A DNA stretch of 64,000 nt from Bacillota bacterium (lineage in GTDB: Bacteria; Bacillota; Sulfobacillia; Sulfobacillales; Sulfobacillaceae), in NCBI GenBank assembly GCA_021799435.1, contig JAJZAN010000004.1, forward strand, positions 1-64,000, in the 5' to 3' direction. The notes under the pieces are model-generated. The model made no database searches. It saw nothing but the letters and a program-made list of their open reading frames with translations, and was not told where the DNA came from. Position 1 is the stretch's first letter; each line of letters begins with the position of its first letter. A program made the translations under genes and the position numbers. Below, in pieces: positions 19,769 through 29,916 of the stretch.

Positions 19769-21133
19769 CTGGGCCACCATGCAGCTTCACCACCAAGCGG
19801 GAGTGCGGCGGCGATCATTGAAGAGGCCATCCGATGGGAGAGCCGCGGGGACTGGGATGCCGCCCGTCAATGCTACCTCACGGTTCTTGAGCTGAATCCC
19901 GGGCATTATCGCGCACTGCTCAATCTGGGCGACTTGCTCCGCCGTACAGGATTTCGGAGTGCTGCCCGCCTTACCCTTCAGGAAGCCGCCCGCCTATACC
20001 CGGGTTTGGTCGAGCCCTGGCTGGCTCTGGGACACTTGGAACGCGAAGGCGAGGCTTGGCAGGCGTCTCGCGCGTCTTACGAAAAAGCTATTGCGCTCGA
20101 TCAGACATCATGGACCGCCCATCAGGGTCTAGCCTATGTACTGGAGGCGCTGGGGGACGCCGAAGATGCCGCCTGTCACCGCGACCTGGGGTTCGGCGCC
20201 CGGCCCCACGTCACCATTCCCTGTCTGGGGACACAAAGCCCGGTCCGGATTTTGCTGCTGGCTTCAACAACAGGAGGCGACACGCCCTGGGCGGGACTTT
20301 TGAACCGTCAGCAATATCAGGTGGAGGTTGTGGCATCGGAATATTGGGATACGACTGCTCCTCTGCCCCGCCATGACATCATCATCAATGCCGTGAGCGA
20401 CGCCGACGCGGCTTGGTCTGCCATGCAGGCGGCCGAGCGGCTCGTTCGCGTCAGCGGTCGTCCTGTCATCAATTCGCCCCAGGTGTTGCGAGGGACCGGG
20501 CGCCAGGCGGTATCGGAGCGCCTCAAAGGCATCGCGGAGGTGGAGACGGCGCGGATTATCCGCTGCTCCAAAAAAGCCTTGCTTAGTCATGGGCGGGAGG
20601 TCATCGCCCAAGCCGGATTGCACTTTCCCATACTCGTCCGATCCATTGGACATCATACCGGTCGGCACTTCGAACGGGTGGAAGATGTTCATGGGATTCC
20701 GGCAGCGATGGACCGACTGGCGGGTGAGGACTTATGGGTACTGGAATGGCTTCCTAGCCCACACGGGGGGGACATGCCGTACCGAAAATATCGGGTGATG
20801 ATGATTGGCGGTCGCCTGTATCCCGTCCATGCCGTATGGTCGCATGATTGGAAGGTTCACTACTTTTCCCGCGCAGAAACGGAATTGAGCCAAGAGATCC
20901 AGGAACGCTTTCTCCACGACATGGGAGCAGCATTGGGACCGCGTGCGATGTCGGCCTTGGCGGGGATTCAGATGGAACTGGGCTTAGACTATGGCGGGGT
21001 TGACTTCGACGTCTTACTGGACGGGCGGGTTCGGGTCTTCGAGGCCAATGCCACTATGGTTGTGCCTCCGGAGAAGGCCATCCTGTCTGCCGTGTCCCAA
21101 TTAATTGAAAGTCGCATTGGCCAGCGGCGTTGA
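19769..21133 (+). CDS. TPR-repeat protein with C-terminal ATP-grasp-like domain
   Basis: TPR-like reading frame extends upstream of the first ATG/GTG/TTG (EAIRWESRGDWDAARQCYLTVLELNPGHYRALLNLGDLLRRTGF); C-terminus ILVRSIGHHTGRHFERVED...YRKYRVMMIGGRLYPVHAVWS...DYGGVDFDVLLDGRVRVFEANATMVV is ATP-grasp-like; CTG 19769 proposed start. Confidence 0.65.
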   Translation: MGHHAASPPSGSAAAIIEEAIRWESRGDWDAARQCYLTVLELNPGHYRALLNLGDLLRRTGFRSAARLTLQEAARLYPGLVEPWLALGHLEREGEAWQASRASYEKAIALDQTSWTAHQGLAYVLEALGDAEDAACHRDLGFGARPHVTIPCLGTQSPVRILLLASTTGGDTPWAGLLNRQQYQVEVVASEYWDTTAPLPRHDIIINAVSDADAAWSAMQAAERLVRVSGRPVINSPQVLRGTGRQAVSERLKGIAEVETARIIRCSKKALLSHGREVIAQAGLHFPILVRSIGHHTGRHFERVEDVHGIPAAMDRLAGEDLWVLEWLPSPHGGDMPYRKYRVMMIGGRLYPVHAVWSHDWKVHYFSRAETELSQEIQERFLHDMGAALGPRAMSALAGIQMELGLDYGGVDFDVLLDGRVRVFEANATMVVPPEKAILSAVSQLIESRIGQRR

Positions 21134-21183
21134 TGGGCACGGCCGCGCCCTAGTCTTGGCGCGGGCATTAGGACGGTGCGCCT

Positions 21184-21194
21184 TATGGTATAAT
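21184..21194 (+). promoter_or_regulatory. Extended -10 promoter upstream of the MFS gene
   Basis: TATGGTATAAT extended -10. Confidence 0.55.
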
Positions 21195-21215
21195 GATTGA
21201 ATGGGAAGTGGGGAC

Positions 21216-22439
21216 ATGCAAGTCAACCGCAATCTCCGTTGGCTTTATGCGGGCCGCGCTCTTCGCAGTTTTATTACCGCATTTTTAACGGTCATCTTTC
21301 CGCTCTACCTTGCCAAATCAGGATATAGTGCCACCCGCATTGGATTGGTGCTCGCGATGTCCGGCGCGGTCACCGTGTTGCTGGTGGCCGCCGTAGGCCT
21401 CTTCGCCGACTTTTACGGCCGCCGCCGGGCGATTATCGGGTTGGCTCTACTGTCAACCGTGGGCGGTCTGGTGATGGGGTTAAGCAGCGGGTTTTGGCTG
21501 GCCGTTCTGGCTAGCGGACTAGGCGGTGTAGGGCGTGGCGGCGGTGCCGGAAGCGGAGGATCTTGGGGGCCTGTGTTTCCAGCCGAACAGCCCCTGGTGT
21601 CTGAATCGGTGGACGCGGACAAAAGAACCTGGGCCTTTGGCCGCATCTCCTTTATCGGAGTACTGGCGGGAGCGGTGGGTTCTGTTGTGGCCGGGGTGCC
21701 GGACTGGCTGCACCAGCAGGGATGGACTTGGGTGTCTGGCTATCGCGTCTTGTTCCTGGTGGGAGCGGTGCTGTCCATCGGCATGGCACTCGTGACTCTG
21801 CCCATAGCGGAGCGCCCGCGGGACGCTGTGAGAGCCGAGGATGCGCCCCCGCCAATCCCGCTGAAGACTCTCATGGGCCGTTTGGGGCTGACCAACGCGT
21901 TAAACGGACTTGGCTTCGGGTTTCTTGGGCCGATGCTGACTTACTGGTTTTACCGCCGTTTTGGCGTGGGCTCCGCCGAAATTGGCCTGCTCTACACACT
22001 GATTAACCTGGCGTCCGCATTTCCGTATCTCTGGTCGTCGGTGCTGGCCAAACGACTTGGAGCTGTCAAGACGGTCACCCTGACGCGAGGAGTTGGATTG
22101 GCCATGATGTTGACCATGGCATTCATGCCAACGTTTTGGTTAGCGGGACTCTTTTACCTCTTGCGGATGGTGTTCAATTCTCTCGGGATGCCAGCCCGGC
22201 AGTCGTTTGTCATGGGAGTTAGTGAGAGCCGGTACCGAAGCCGCATCTCAGCGTTTAGTTCTCTGCCTTCACAAATTACCTCTATGATTACCCCGGCGGT
22301 GGGCGGCGCCTTGATGGAGACCATTCTGGACATTCCCATTTATGGGGCGGTGTTTTTCATGACGCTGAACTTGGGCACGTACTGGTGGTCGTTCAGGCAA
22401 GTGCCCGAAGAGGGGGGTCAGCGACGCGGATCCTCTTAG
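21216..22439 (+). CDS. MFS transporter
   Basis: 12-TM-like hydrophobicity, GLFADFYGRRRAIIG MFS loop 2-3 motif; ATG 21216 with SD ggaagtgggg. Confidence 0.88.
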   Translation: MQVNRNLRWLYAGRALRSFITAFLTVIFPLYLAKSGYSATRIGLVLAMSGAVTVLLVAAVGLFADFYGRRRAIIGLALLSTVGGLVMGLSSGFWLAVLASGLGGVGRGGGAGSGGSWGPVFPAEQPLVSESVDADKRTWAFGRISFIGVLAGAVGSVVAGVPDWLHQQGWTWVSGYRVLFLVGAVLSIGMALVTLPIAERPRDAVRAEDAPPPIPLKTLMGRLGLTNALNGLGFGFLGPMLTYWFYRRFGVGSAEIGLLYTLINLASAFPYLWSSVLAKRLGAVKTVTLTRGVGLAMMLTMAFMPTFWLAGLFYLLRMVFNSLGMPARQSFVMGVSESRYRSRISAFSSLPSQITSMITPAVGGALMETILDIPIYGAVFFMTLNLGTYWWSFRQVPEEGGQRRGSS

Positions 22440-22513
22440 GTGAAGTTTTGCAGACCAGCAGGAAATTTAGGATTGATGACGAATTTTGATCGGTACGAAC
22501 GGGAGTGATTCCC

Positions 22514-24265
22514 ATGGCCTATGAGAGTCGGCAGGAATGGATTGACGCCGTGCGTCAGGCGGTCGACATTGTTGAGGTGGTTGGCCGGCATGTTCCGCTG
22601 AAACGAAAAGGCCGTCACTGGTGGGGGCTCTGTCCGTTTCACTCGGAGAAAACGCCGTCGTTCAGTGTCGATTCAGAGCAGCAGTTGTTTTACTGTTTTG
22701 GCTGCCATCAGGGAGGGACCGTTTTTACCTTCTTGATGAATGTCGAGGGACGGGAGTTCCGGGATGTGGTGGCAGTTCTGGCCGAAGAGGCGGGGATTCC
22801 AGAGCCCGAGGACGCGCAGCGGCCCACGGATCCGCATCAACGGCTAAAAGCCGTTCTCGAGTGGACCCAGGAGTATTTCCGGGACAGTTTTCGCCGTCAT
22901 GAGAGCCAAATGATGAAGTACTTGACCGACCGGGGCGTGGATCCCGGCCAAGTAGAACGCTTCATGATGGGCTTTGCGCCGGACGGCTGGAGTGGGCTAA
23001 AGGACTTGCTGTCGCGGCGCGGAGTGAGCCTAGACGAGATGGTCGAAGCCGGTGTCGTTGTGCGGCGTGAGCAGGGCGGCGGTTATGACCGGTGGCGTGG
23101 ACGGCTCATGTTCCCTATTTGGAATGCGGAAGGCCGGGTCGTGGCATTCGGAGGCCGCGCTCTCCAACCTGAGCAGGAGCCGAAGTACCTCAACTCCCCG
23201 GACACTGTGCTGTTCCATAAAGGACAGTTGTTATACGGCAGCCACATGGCTCGTCCTAGTTGGCGCAAGGGATCGCCGGTGTTAATTGTGGAGGGCTACT
23301 TTGATGTCGTCGCGTGTCACCAAGCAGGACTGACGCAAGCAGTGGGTCAGCTGGGGACAGCGCTCACGGACGTTCATGCCCGGTATATGGCGCGCTATGC
23401 GGAGGAGGCGGACCTCTTGCTGGATCAGGATGCGGCAGGCATGGAAGCGATGCGGCGAGCGTTCCTAACTCTGGCGGGCCAAGGATTCAAGGTCAATGTG
23501 GTGACGTTGCCGGAAGGCATCAAGGACCCCAGTGAACTGGTGCAACGAGAGGGCAGTGACGCGTTAAAACAGGCTGTGGGTCAAAAAATGCCGTATGTTG
23601 AGCACGCCATTCAGCATGCCTCTCGTTTCCCGGGACTCATGAATCCGCGCGGGCGTGCGGAAGCGGTAGAGCACCTGAAGCCGTTGATTTTGGCGGTCAA
23701 GGACCCGGTTGAGCGGGCCGGCTATGTGGAGATGGTTGGCAGGACGCTCAGAATTCAACCACAAATCCTATCACAAAGTTTTGGGGGTACGCAAGGGGTC
23801 CGGCATACAATCCCAAAAATTAGGCATAATATGGAGGTGACAGCGTCTGTCAAGCGGGGCCTGCCTCCTGTCGAGGTGCGGTTGTTGACGACGCTGAAGA
23901 ATCATCCGGATCAGGTGGAGAGAGTCAAGCAAGCACTGCCCGCGTGGGCGGCAGAAACTGCGGTGGCCGTGGTATTGGATGCCATTGTGCAGGGACGGCC
24001 GCTGTCACCCGGCGATTGGCTCCAGGAAGCGGATGGCCCGGCTGTCGAATCATTGTTGGCGGCCATGATGCAGTATCAAGAACCAGATGGAGGGAATGCG
24101 GCCATCGACGATTTAGTGTGGGCCTTGGATCGCGAGTATGCCCAACGCCGATATGACGAGATACAGGAGCTGGCGCGGCGCGGCGCAGCCAGTCGGGAAT
24201 TGATGGAGGAAGCCATGCGGCTCGGAGCGCGCATCGGACTGTACCAGCACCGGAGGGAGGGATAA
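22514..24265 (+). CDS. dnaG: DNA primase
   Basis: Zn finger [13 protein letters not shown]...[10 protein letters not shown], Toprim VEGYFDV; followed by sigA. Confidence 0.95.
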   Translation: MAYESRQEWIDAVRQAVDIVEVVGRHVPLKRKGRHWWGLCPFHSEKTPSFSVDSEQQLFYCFGCHQGGTVFTFLMNVEGREFRDVVAVLAEEAGIPEPEDAQRPTDPHQRLKAVLEWTQEYFRDSFRRHESQMMKYLTDRGVDPGQVERFMMGFAPDGWSGLKDLLSRRGVSLDEMVEAGVVVRREQGGGYDRWRGRLMFPIWNAEGRVVAFGGRALQPEQEPKYLNSPDTVLFHKGQLLYGSHMARPSWRKGSPVLIVEGYFDVVACHQAGLTQAVGQLGTALTDVHARYMARYAEEADLLLDQDAAGMEAMRRAFLTLAGQGFKVNVVTLPEGIKDPSELVQREGSDALKQAVGQKMPYVEHAIQHASRFPGLMNPRGRAEAVEHLKPLILAVKDPVERAGYVEMVGRTLRIQPQILSQSFGGTQGVRHTIPKIRHNMEVTASVKRGLPPVEVRLLTTLKNHPDQVERVKQALPAWAAETAVAVVLDAIVQGRPLSPGDWLQEADGPAVESLLAAMMQYQEPDGGNAAIDDLVWALDREYAQRRYDEIQELARRGAASRELMEEAMRLGARIGLYQHRREG

Positions 24266-24267
24266 AC

Positions 24268-25380
24268 ATGGCTCAGGGAAAAGGCATCGTGCCGCAGATT
24301 GACGAAGTCAAGCAGCTAATCCGGCGGGGACAGGAGCGCGGTAAACTGTCCTACAGTGAAATTGTGGACACCCTGCAGTCGGTGGATCTTCCTCCCGATC
24401 AGATTGACAGCATCTACGAGATGTTTGGGGAGCTTGGAATCGAGCTGGTGGGTGAGCAAGTGACCCTGGAGACAGAACATGGGCCGTCGCCGGATGACGT
24501 GGAACCGGAGGTTGAGGAACCGGAACGCGAAGTTGTCGTGCCAGACGGGGTGGCCATTGACGACCCGGTTCGCATGTACCTGAAAGAGATTGGCCGCGTT
24601 CCTTTGTTGACGGCCGAGGAAGAAGTGGAGCTCGCTAAGCGGATCGAGGCAGGCGACGAAGAAGCAAAGCGGCAGTTGGCGGAGGCCAACCTGCGCTTGG
24701 TGGTTTCCATTGCCAAGCGATATGTGGGTCGTGGGATGCTGTTCTTGGATTTGATTCAGGAAGGCAACCTAGGACTCATCAAGGCGGTCGAAAAATTTGA
24801 CTATCGCAAGGGATACAAGTTCAGCACCTATGCCACCTGGTGGATTCGGCAGGCCATCACCCGTGCCATTGCGGACCAGGCCCGAACCATCCGGATCCCG
24901 GTGCACATGGTGGAAACCATCAACAAGCTGATTCGGGTACAACGCCAGTTGTTGCAGGAATACGGACGGGAGCCCCTGCCGGAGGAGATTGCCAAGGAAA
25001 TGGGCATCACCGTCGAGCGGGTGCGGGAAATTTTGAAGGTCGCACAGGAGCCTGTATCTCTAGAGACCCCGATTGGAGAAGAGGAAGACTCCCACTTGGG
25101 AGATTTCATTGAAGACGAGGACGCGCCGGCTCCTGCGGAAGCCGCCGGTTACCAGCTTCTCAAGGAGCAGTTGGAAGAAGTGCTCGACACCTTGACCAAC
25201 CGCGAGGAGAAAGTGTTGCGTCTGCGGTTCGGTCTCACGGACGGGCGGGCTCGGACCCTGGAAGAGGTGGGTCAGGTGTTTGGGGTAACGCGGGAGCGGA
25301 TTCGGCAAATCGAAGCCAAGGCGTTGCGCAAGCTCCGTCATCCGACCCGCAGCAAAAAGCTGAAGGACTACCTCGATTAA
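24268..25380 (+). CDS. rpoD: RNA polymerase primary sigma factor
   Basis: Regions 1.2-4.2 including [44 protein letters not shown] and [19 protein letters not shown]. Confidence 0.97.
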   Translation: MAQGKGIVPQIDEVKQLIRRGQERGKLSYSEIVDTLQSVDLPPDQIDSIYEMFGELGIELVGEQVTLETEHGPSPDDVEPEVEEPEREVVVPDGVAIDDPVRMYLKEIGRVPLLTAEEEVELAKRIEAGDEEAKRQLAEANLRLVVSIAKRYVGRGMLFLDLIQEGNLGLIKAVEKFDYRKGYKFSTYATWWIRQAITRAIADQARTIRIPVHMVETINKLIRVQRQLLQEYGREPLPEEIAKEMGITVERVREILKVAQEPVSLETPIGEEEDSHLGDFIEDEDAPAPAEAAGYQLLKEQLEEVLDTLTNREEKVLRLRFGLTDGRARTLEEVGQVFGVTRERIRQIEAKALRKLRHPTRSKKLKDYLD

Positions 25381-25400
25381 CTCTCGGTTTTCGTCATACA

Positions 25401-25426
25401 GGGACGCCCTTGCGCGTCCCTTTTTT
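25401..25426 (+). terminator. Intrinsic terminator after sigA
   Basis: GGGACGC-CCTTGC-GCGTCCC-TTTTTT. Confidence 0.85.
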
Positions 25427-25586
25427 CGCTGTTTAACAGGCCGCCGGCGCCGTAATATCGCGCGGCTGTCACTCGTCTTTTAACAGGAAAACGATTTTGG
25501 CATCGTGGGCACATGGACATACTAGCCCCGATCGGTATAGAGTAGTTCCGCGTACGAGATCTCAACAAAGAGGAGCGTGACCCATC

Positions 25587-27491
25587 ATCTGCGGGATAGC
25601 GGGCATTTGGCGGCGGGATCGGACGGTCGCGCAGCAAGAATTAGCGCTGATGCTGGAGGCGTTGCGGCATCGCGGTCCTGATGGCGATGGCTCCTTTATG
25701 GAGCGAGGATTGGGCCTAGGCATGCGTCGCCTGGCCATATTGGATGTCGCAAACGGACACCAGCCCTACGTTTCGGAAGACGGGCAGACCGTGGCTGTAT
25801 ACAACGGCGAGGTATACAACTATCCGGAGCTGAAAGAACTGGTGGTGTCGCGTGGTCACGAGCTTCGCAGCGATGCCGACGGCGAGGTGATTGTTCATCT
25901 CTACGAAGAATTTGGTGCACCATTTTTGGAACGGGTGACCGGCATGTTCGCCTTGGCTATTTGGGATCGGCGCCGCCAGGAACTGCTGCTGGCCCGCGAC
26001 CGCATCGGCCAAAAGCCCTTATACGTGCTGGAATCCGATCACACTTTTGCTTTCTCTTCAGAAATCAAGGCGTTCATGGGGCTGGAGCGGTTTCAGCCTG
26101 AAATTGATGAGCGCACCATTGCCAGCTACTTGGCGCACCGTTTTGTGCCGGCTCCGCAGACCTTGATCAAGAATGTTACCAAACTTCGTCCTGGAGAAGC
26201 GCTGCGGGTTAAACGCGATGGTCGCAAGGAGCGGTGGCTGTACTGGGAGCCGCGCTTAGAGGAGCCCGAGCGGAGCGGTTCCTTGCAAGAATGGACCGAG
26301 CAGTTGGACCACTTGTTGCAGGAGGTCGTGGTGAGCCACTTGGCCTCCGACGTGCCCCTGGGCATGTTTTTGTCGGGCGGAGTGGATTCCAGCGTGTTGA
26401 CAGCCTTGGCGGCGCGTTCCCACCATGGGCCGCTGCATGCTTGGTCGGCCGCGTTTCCGTCCACTTATCCGGGTTATGACGAGTTCGCCTGGGCCAAAAA
26501 GGTTGCGGACATGTATGAGACTCCCATCCACCGCGTAGATGTCGATCCCACCATCACCCCGGAACGCGTGCGCGAGTTGGCCTACATATTGGATGAGCCG
26601 ATGGCTGATCCGACGGTATTGCCATTGGACGGGGTGGCTGAGGCAGCCAGCCGCGCGAACACGGTGATGATATCGGGCGAGGGCGCTGACGAGATTTTCG
26701 GAGGCTACGCCGGGTATGGCGAGGTGCAAAGTTTAGCTTGGATCCGTCGCGTGCCCCCGGGGCTAAGGGCCTGGTGGATCCAGCATAATTTCAAGGGCTC
26801 CGGTGCCATGCGGCGGGCTGGCGAGCCCATCAGTGAACGGTATCGTGGTGTGGGCTTCACCTTCGATGCGGCGGAACAGGCGCAACTGCTGGTTCCGGAG
26901 CTGCGCCATGCGGACCGCACCGCTCCCATCCGCGAGTATTGGGAGACCCATCGCGATCTTTCGGAACTCCAGGCTATGCAAGGCTTTGATGTGCGATGGT
27001 TTCTCCCCGATGACGTTCTCTTGAAGGCCGACCGCATCGGTATGCATCACAACATCGAGATTCGGGTGCCCTATTGCGATCACCAGGTGGTGGAGCTGGC
27101 TCTGAAAATCCCCCTGGCGTTGCGCCGTGCCCGTCGCTTTGACAAGCGGGTCTTAAGAGGCGTGGCGGAGCGCTATCTCCCTAAGGATGTCGTCTACCGG
27201 CCCAAGAGCGGGTTTCCCACGCCGCTTACGGCGCTCTTGGCAGGACCTCTCTATGACATGGCTTACGATACCTTGACCGATTCCCAATTCAAGAGCCTCG
27301 GCTGGTTTGAAGCCGAGGCTGTCGAGGGATTGCTGGGACAATTGGCGGGTCGCTCTCCCGTTGCCGCACGCAAGGTGTATGCGCTCCTGATGCTGGAATT
27401 ATGGCGCCAAGAACTCGTTGTTAGCGGAAGCCAGCGGCTTAATGGCGCCCTTCGCTCACGGACAGCGCTTCTTCAAACGCCCCAGATGTGA
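25587..27491 (+). CDS. asnB: Asparagine synthetase (glutamine-hydrolysing), apparent ATC start
   Basis: Frame from 25587 reads (M)CGIAGIWRRDRTVAQQELALMLEALRHRGPDGDG; in-frame TGA at 25578; catalytic Cys2 requires ATC at 25587 (or 25584). Confidence 0.93.
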   Translation: MCGIAGIWRRDRTVAQQELALMLEALRHRGPDGDGSFMERGLGLGMRRLAILDVANGHQPYVSEDGQTVAVYNGEVYNYPELKELVVSRGHELRSDADGEVIVHLYEEFGAPFLERVTGMFALAIWDRRRQELLLARDRIGQKPLYVLESDHTFAFSSEIKAFMGLERFQPEIDERTIASYLAHRFVPAPQTLIKNVTKLRPGEALRVKRDGRKERWLYWEPRLEEPERSGSLQEWTEQLDHLLQEVVVSHLASDVPLGMFLSGGVDSSVLTALAARSHHGPLHAWSAAFPSTYPGYDEFAWAKKVADMYETPIHRVDVDPTITPERVRELAYILDEPMADPTVLPLDGVAEAASRANTVMISGEGADEIFGGYAGYGEVQSLAWIRRVPPGLRAWWIQHNFKGSGAMRRAGEPISERYRGVGFTFDAAEQAQLLVPELRHADRTAPIREYWETHRDLSELQAMQGFDVRWFLPDDVLLKADRIGMHHNIEIRVPYCDHQVVELALKIPLALRRARRFDKRVLRGVAERYLPKDVVYRPKSGFPTPLTALLAGPLYDMAYDTLTDSQFKSLGWFEAEAVEGLLGQLAGRSPVAARKVYALLMLELWRQELVVSGSQRLNGALRSRTALLQTPQM

Positions 27492-27720
27492 GTGCAGGTC
27501 CGGAGGCCCCTCCGGATAGCGCCCGGGCCGACACCCCATAAGCAGAGCGCGCTTGCCGGATGATGAGGGCGACGCGCTCTCGGGCGGCCTGGATTCGATA
27601 GATGTGATAGTCGCAAAAGTCCGGATCGGACCATTCAAAGGCGTGTTCTGCCTGCGCGAGTTCGCGCAAGGCCTGGTCGAGTGCTTCCCGCCAAGGATTG
27701 ACGCGGGGGGACGCTGCCAT
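27439..27720 (-). CDS. DUF2508/YaaL-like small protein
   Basis: WREALDQALRELAQAEHAFEWSDPDFCDYHIYRIQAARERVALIIRQAR resembles the YaaL layout; ATG 27720 with SD ggaga. Confidence 0.6.
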   Translation of the reverse strand: MAASPRVNPWREALDQALRELAQAEHAFEWSDPDFCDYHIYRIQAARERVALIIRQARSAYGVSARALSGGASGPALTSGAFEEALSVSEGRH

Positions 27721-27929
27721 GACATTCTCTCCTTTTGAGCATCCGATTTTAGCGCCAGCCCAACAGTTGCGGCTCGGCGATATTGCATGATATGCACCCA
27801 ATAGCAAGAATATGACATAATATGGAAAATATTTCTAGAGGTGCCGGCATGTTCCGGAGAATTCGCAACTAATTGTTCCAGTTTTGCCGCGAAGTGCTAG
27901 CATAGAGTCAGATAGCGAAAATGAGCGTC

Positions 27930-27999
27930 GAGGGCCGATGATGGCAATAATTTTGTGGCCGTGGCCCTCCCCGCCCTGACTGTTGGAGGGGTGACTCAA
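27930..27999 (+). promoter_or_regulatory. Candidate structured leader of the formate dehydrogenase operon
   Basis: GAGGGCC (27930-27936) can pair with GGCCCTC (27963-27969); the overlapping CCCTCC (27965-27970) can alternatively pair with the SD GGAGGG (27985-27990). Confidence 0.4.
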
Positions 28000-29916
28000 A
28001 TGGCAACAGCAGTACAAAAGCGCCGTGTTCGCCTGACGACACCATTGGTTCGCATCGACGGCGAGCTTAAGCCGGCGACGTGGGAGCAAGCATTGCGACG
28101 TGCCCAGGAATTGTTCCAGCCACTGATTTCGGAATCGAGCGGTGATGCCTTAGCCGTGTTCAGCTGCTCGAAATCAACGAACGAATTAAATTATTTGGCG
28201 TCTAAGTTTGCCCGGGCGGTATTCCGTACCAACAACGTGGATTCTTGCAACCGGACCTGACACGCTCCTTCGGTCGCGGGTCTCGCGGCTGTGTTTGGGA
28301 GCGGTGCCAGCACCAGTTCCTATGAGGAGTTTGAGAACACCGACCTCATTTTGTTGGTGGGGTCCAATGCGGCGGAAGCGCACCCGATTATCTTCCATCA
28401 CATGATGAAGGGCGTGCGCAAGGGGGCCACTTTGGTGGTGGTAGACCCGCGCCGCACGCTCACGACCAAGCGTGCCCACGAACATCTGCAAATCGCGGTG
28501 GGGAGCGACATCGCCCTGATAAATGCCATGATTCATGTCATTTTGCGGGACGGATTGGAGCACCGGGAGTTCATCAACCGTGCCACCAGCAATTTGGATG
28601 GGTTGAAGGCATCGGTTAAGGATTGGACTCCGGAGCGGGCGGAAGCCATTACGGGCATTGAGGCCTCTCGCATTGAGGCGGTTGCCCGGGCGTACGCACA
28701 GGCCCCGCGAGCCATGATTGGGTGGACCTTGGGCATCACGGAGCATCACAATGCGGTCGACAATGTCTTTGCCCTTATCAATCTGGCATTGGTGACCGGT
28801 CACGTGGGACGGTATGGATCGGGATTGAACCCTCTGCGGGGACAAAACAACGTCCAGGGAGGCGGCGACATGGGGTCGCTGCCCAATCGCTTGCCTGGAT
28901 TCCAGGACATTACTAATGCGGACGTGCGAGCGTCGTTTGAACGAGTGTGGGGTGTGCCTATCTCCGGAAAGCCTGGGTTGAACCAGTCGGAAATATTTGA
29001 GGGAATGGCCAACGGTACCGTACGGGGCCTCTATGTGATTGGCGAAAACCCGGTGGAGTCGGAAGCGAATCAGCACCACGTGCGACAACTATTCCAAGAT
29101 TTGGAAGTCCTGGTGGTGCAGGACATTTTCCTCACCTCCACGGGAGAACTTGCGGATGTGGTATTCCCGGCCCGGGTCTCGTTTGCGGAGAGCGCCGGAA
29201 CCTATACCAACAGCGAGCGCCGCGTGCAGTTGGTTCAACCAGCCCGGACAGCCCCGGGGGAAGCCCAAGACGACATCTGGATTATCACGCAGTTGGCCAA
29301 CGCCATGGGTGCCCAGTGGCCGATGTTGGATGCCGAAGGGGTCTTCGACGAGATGCGCCATCTGGCCCCCAATTTCCGTGGCATGACCTATGCCCGAATC
29401 CGCGAGCTGCACGGCTTGCAGTGGCCCTGTCCGGACGAATCACATCCTGGCACCCTGGTTCTGCACAGCCGTCTGTGGGACGACCAGGTTGCCGCCAAAG
29501 CGCCATTTCATGCGGTGGATTGGGATCCGCCGGTGGAGACGCCGGATGCCGATTATCCCTTCTTGTTGACGACCGGACGGCGTTTGGCCTTTTTCAACAC
29601 CGGTGTCCAGTCCAACGTCTATGACCATCCCCACAAGGTCGGTGAGTGGATGGAGATGAACCCGGCTGATGCCGACCGGCTTGGAGTTGACGACGGCGAC
29701 CTGGTCGAGGTCGGGTCGCGGCGCGGACAGTTAACCGTGGGCATTCGACGCTCGCATGCGGTTAAACCCGGAGTGGTGTTTTTAACTTTCCATTTCCCGG
29801 ATCATGTGAAGACCAACGTGCTGTCCATCGACGCCACTGACCCGAAGTCGGGAACAGCTGAATTTAAGGCGGCCGCCGTGCGGATCGCCAAAGCGGAGGC
29901 AAAGAATGCGGACTGA
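28000..29916 (+). CDS. Formate dehydrogenase catalytic (Mo/W-bisMGD) subunit, selenocysteine-containing, lacking the N-terminal Fe-S segment
   Basis: ORFs 27955-28260 and 28291-29916 are one frame; TGA 28258-28260 in context NNVDSCNRT(U)HAPSVAGL; SECIS-like hairpin directly downstream. Confidence 0.9.
28261..28303 (+). promoter_or_regulatory. Bacterial SECIS element
   Basis: CGCTCC(28263-28268)/GGAGCG(28298-28303) outer stem, GTCGCG(28273-28278)/CGCGGC(28284-28289) inner stem, apical loop GGTCT 18 nt after the TGA. Confidence 0.85.

Noticed and set aside
25430-25586. Possible T-box leader upstream of asnB
   Set aside because: No T-box consensus (AGGGTGGNACCGCG-like) or specifier/antiterminator arrangement seen.
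28258-28260. TGA interpreted as a frame-breaking nonsense mutation (pseudogene)
   Set aside because: Position matches the Sec site of formate dehydrogenases, a SECIS-like hairpin follows at canonical spacing, and the rest of the gene and operon is intact.
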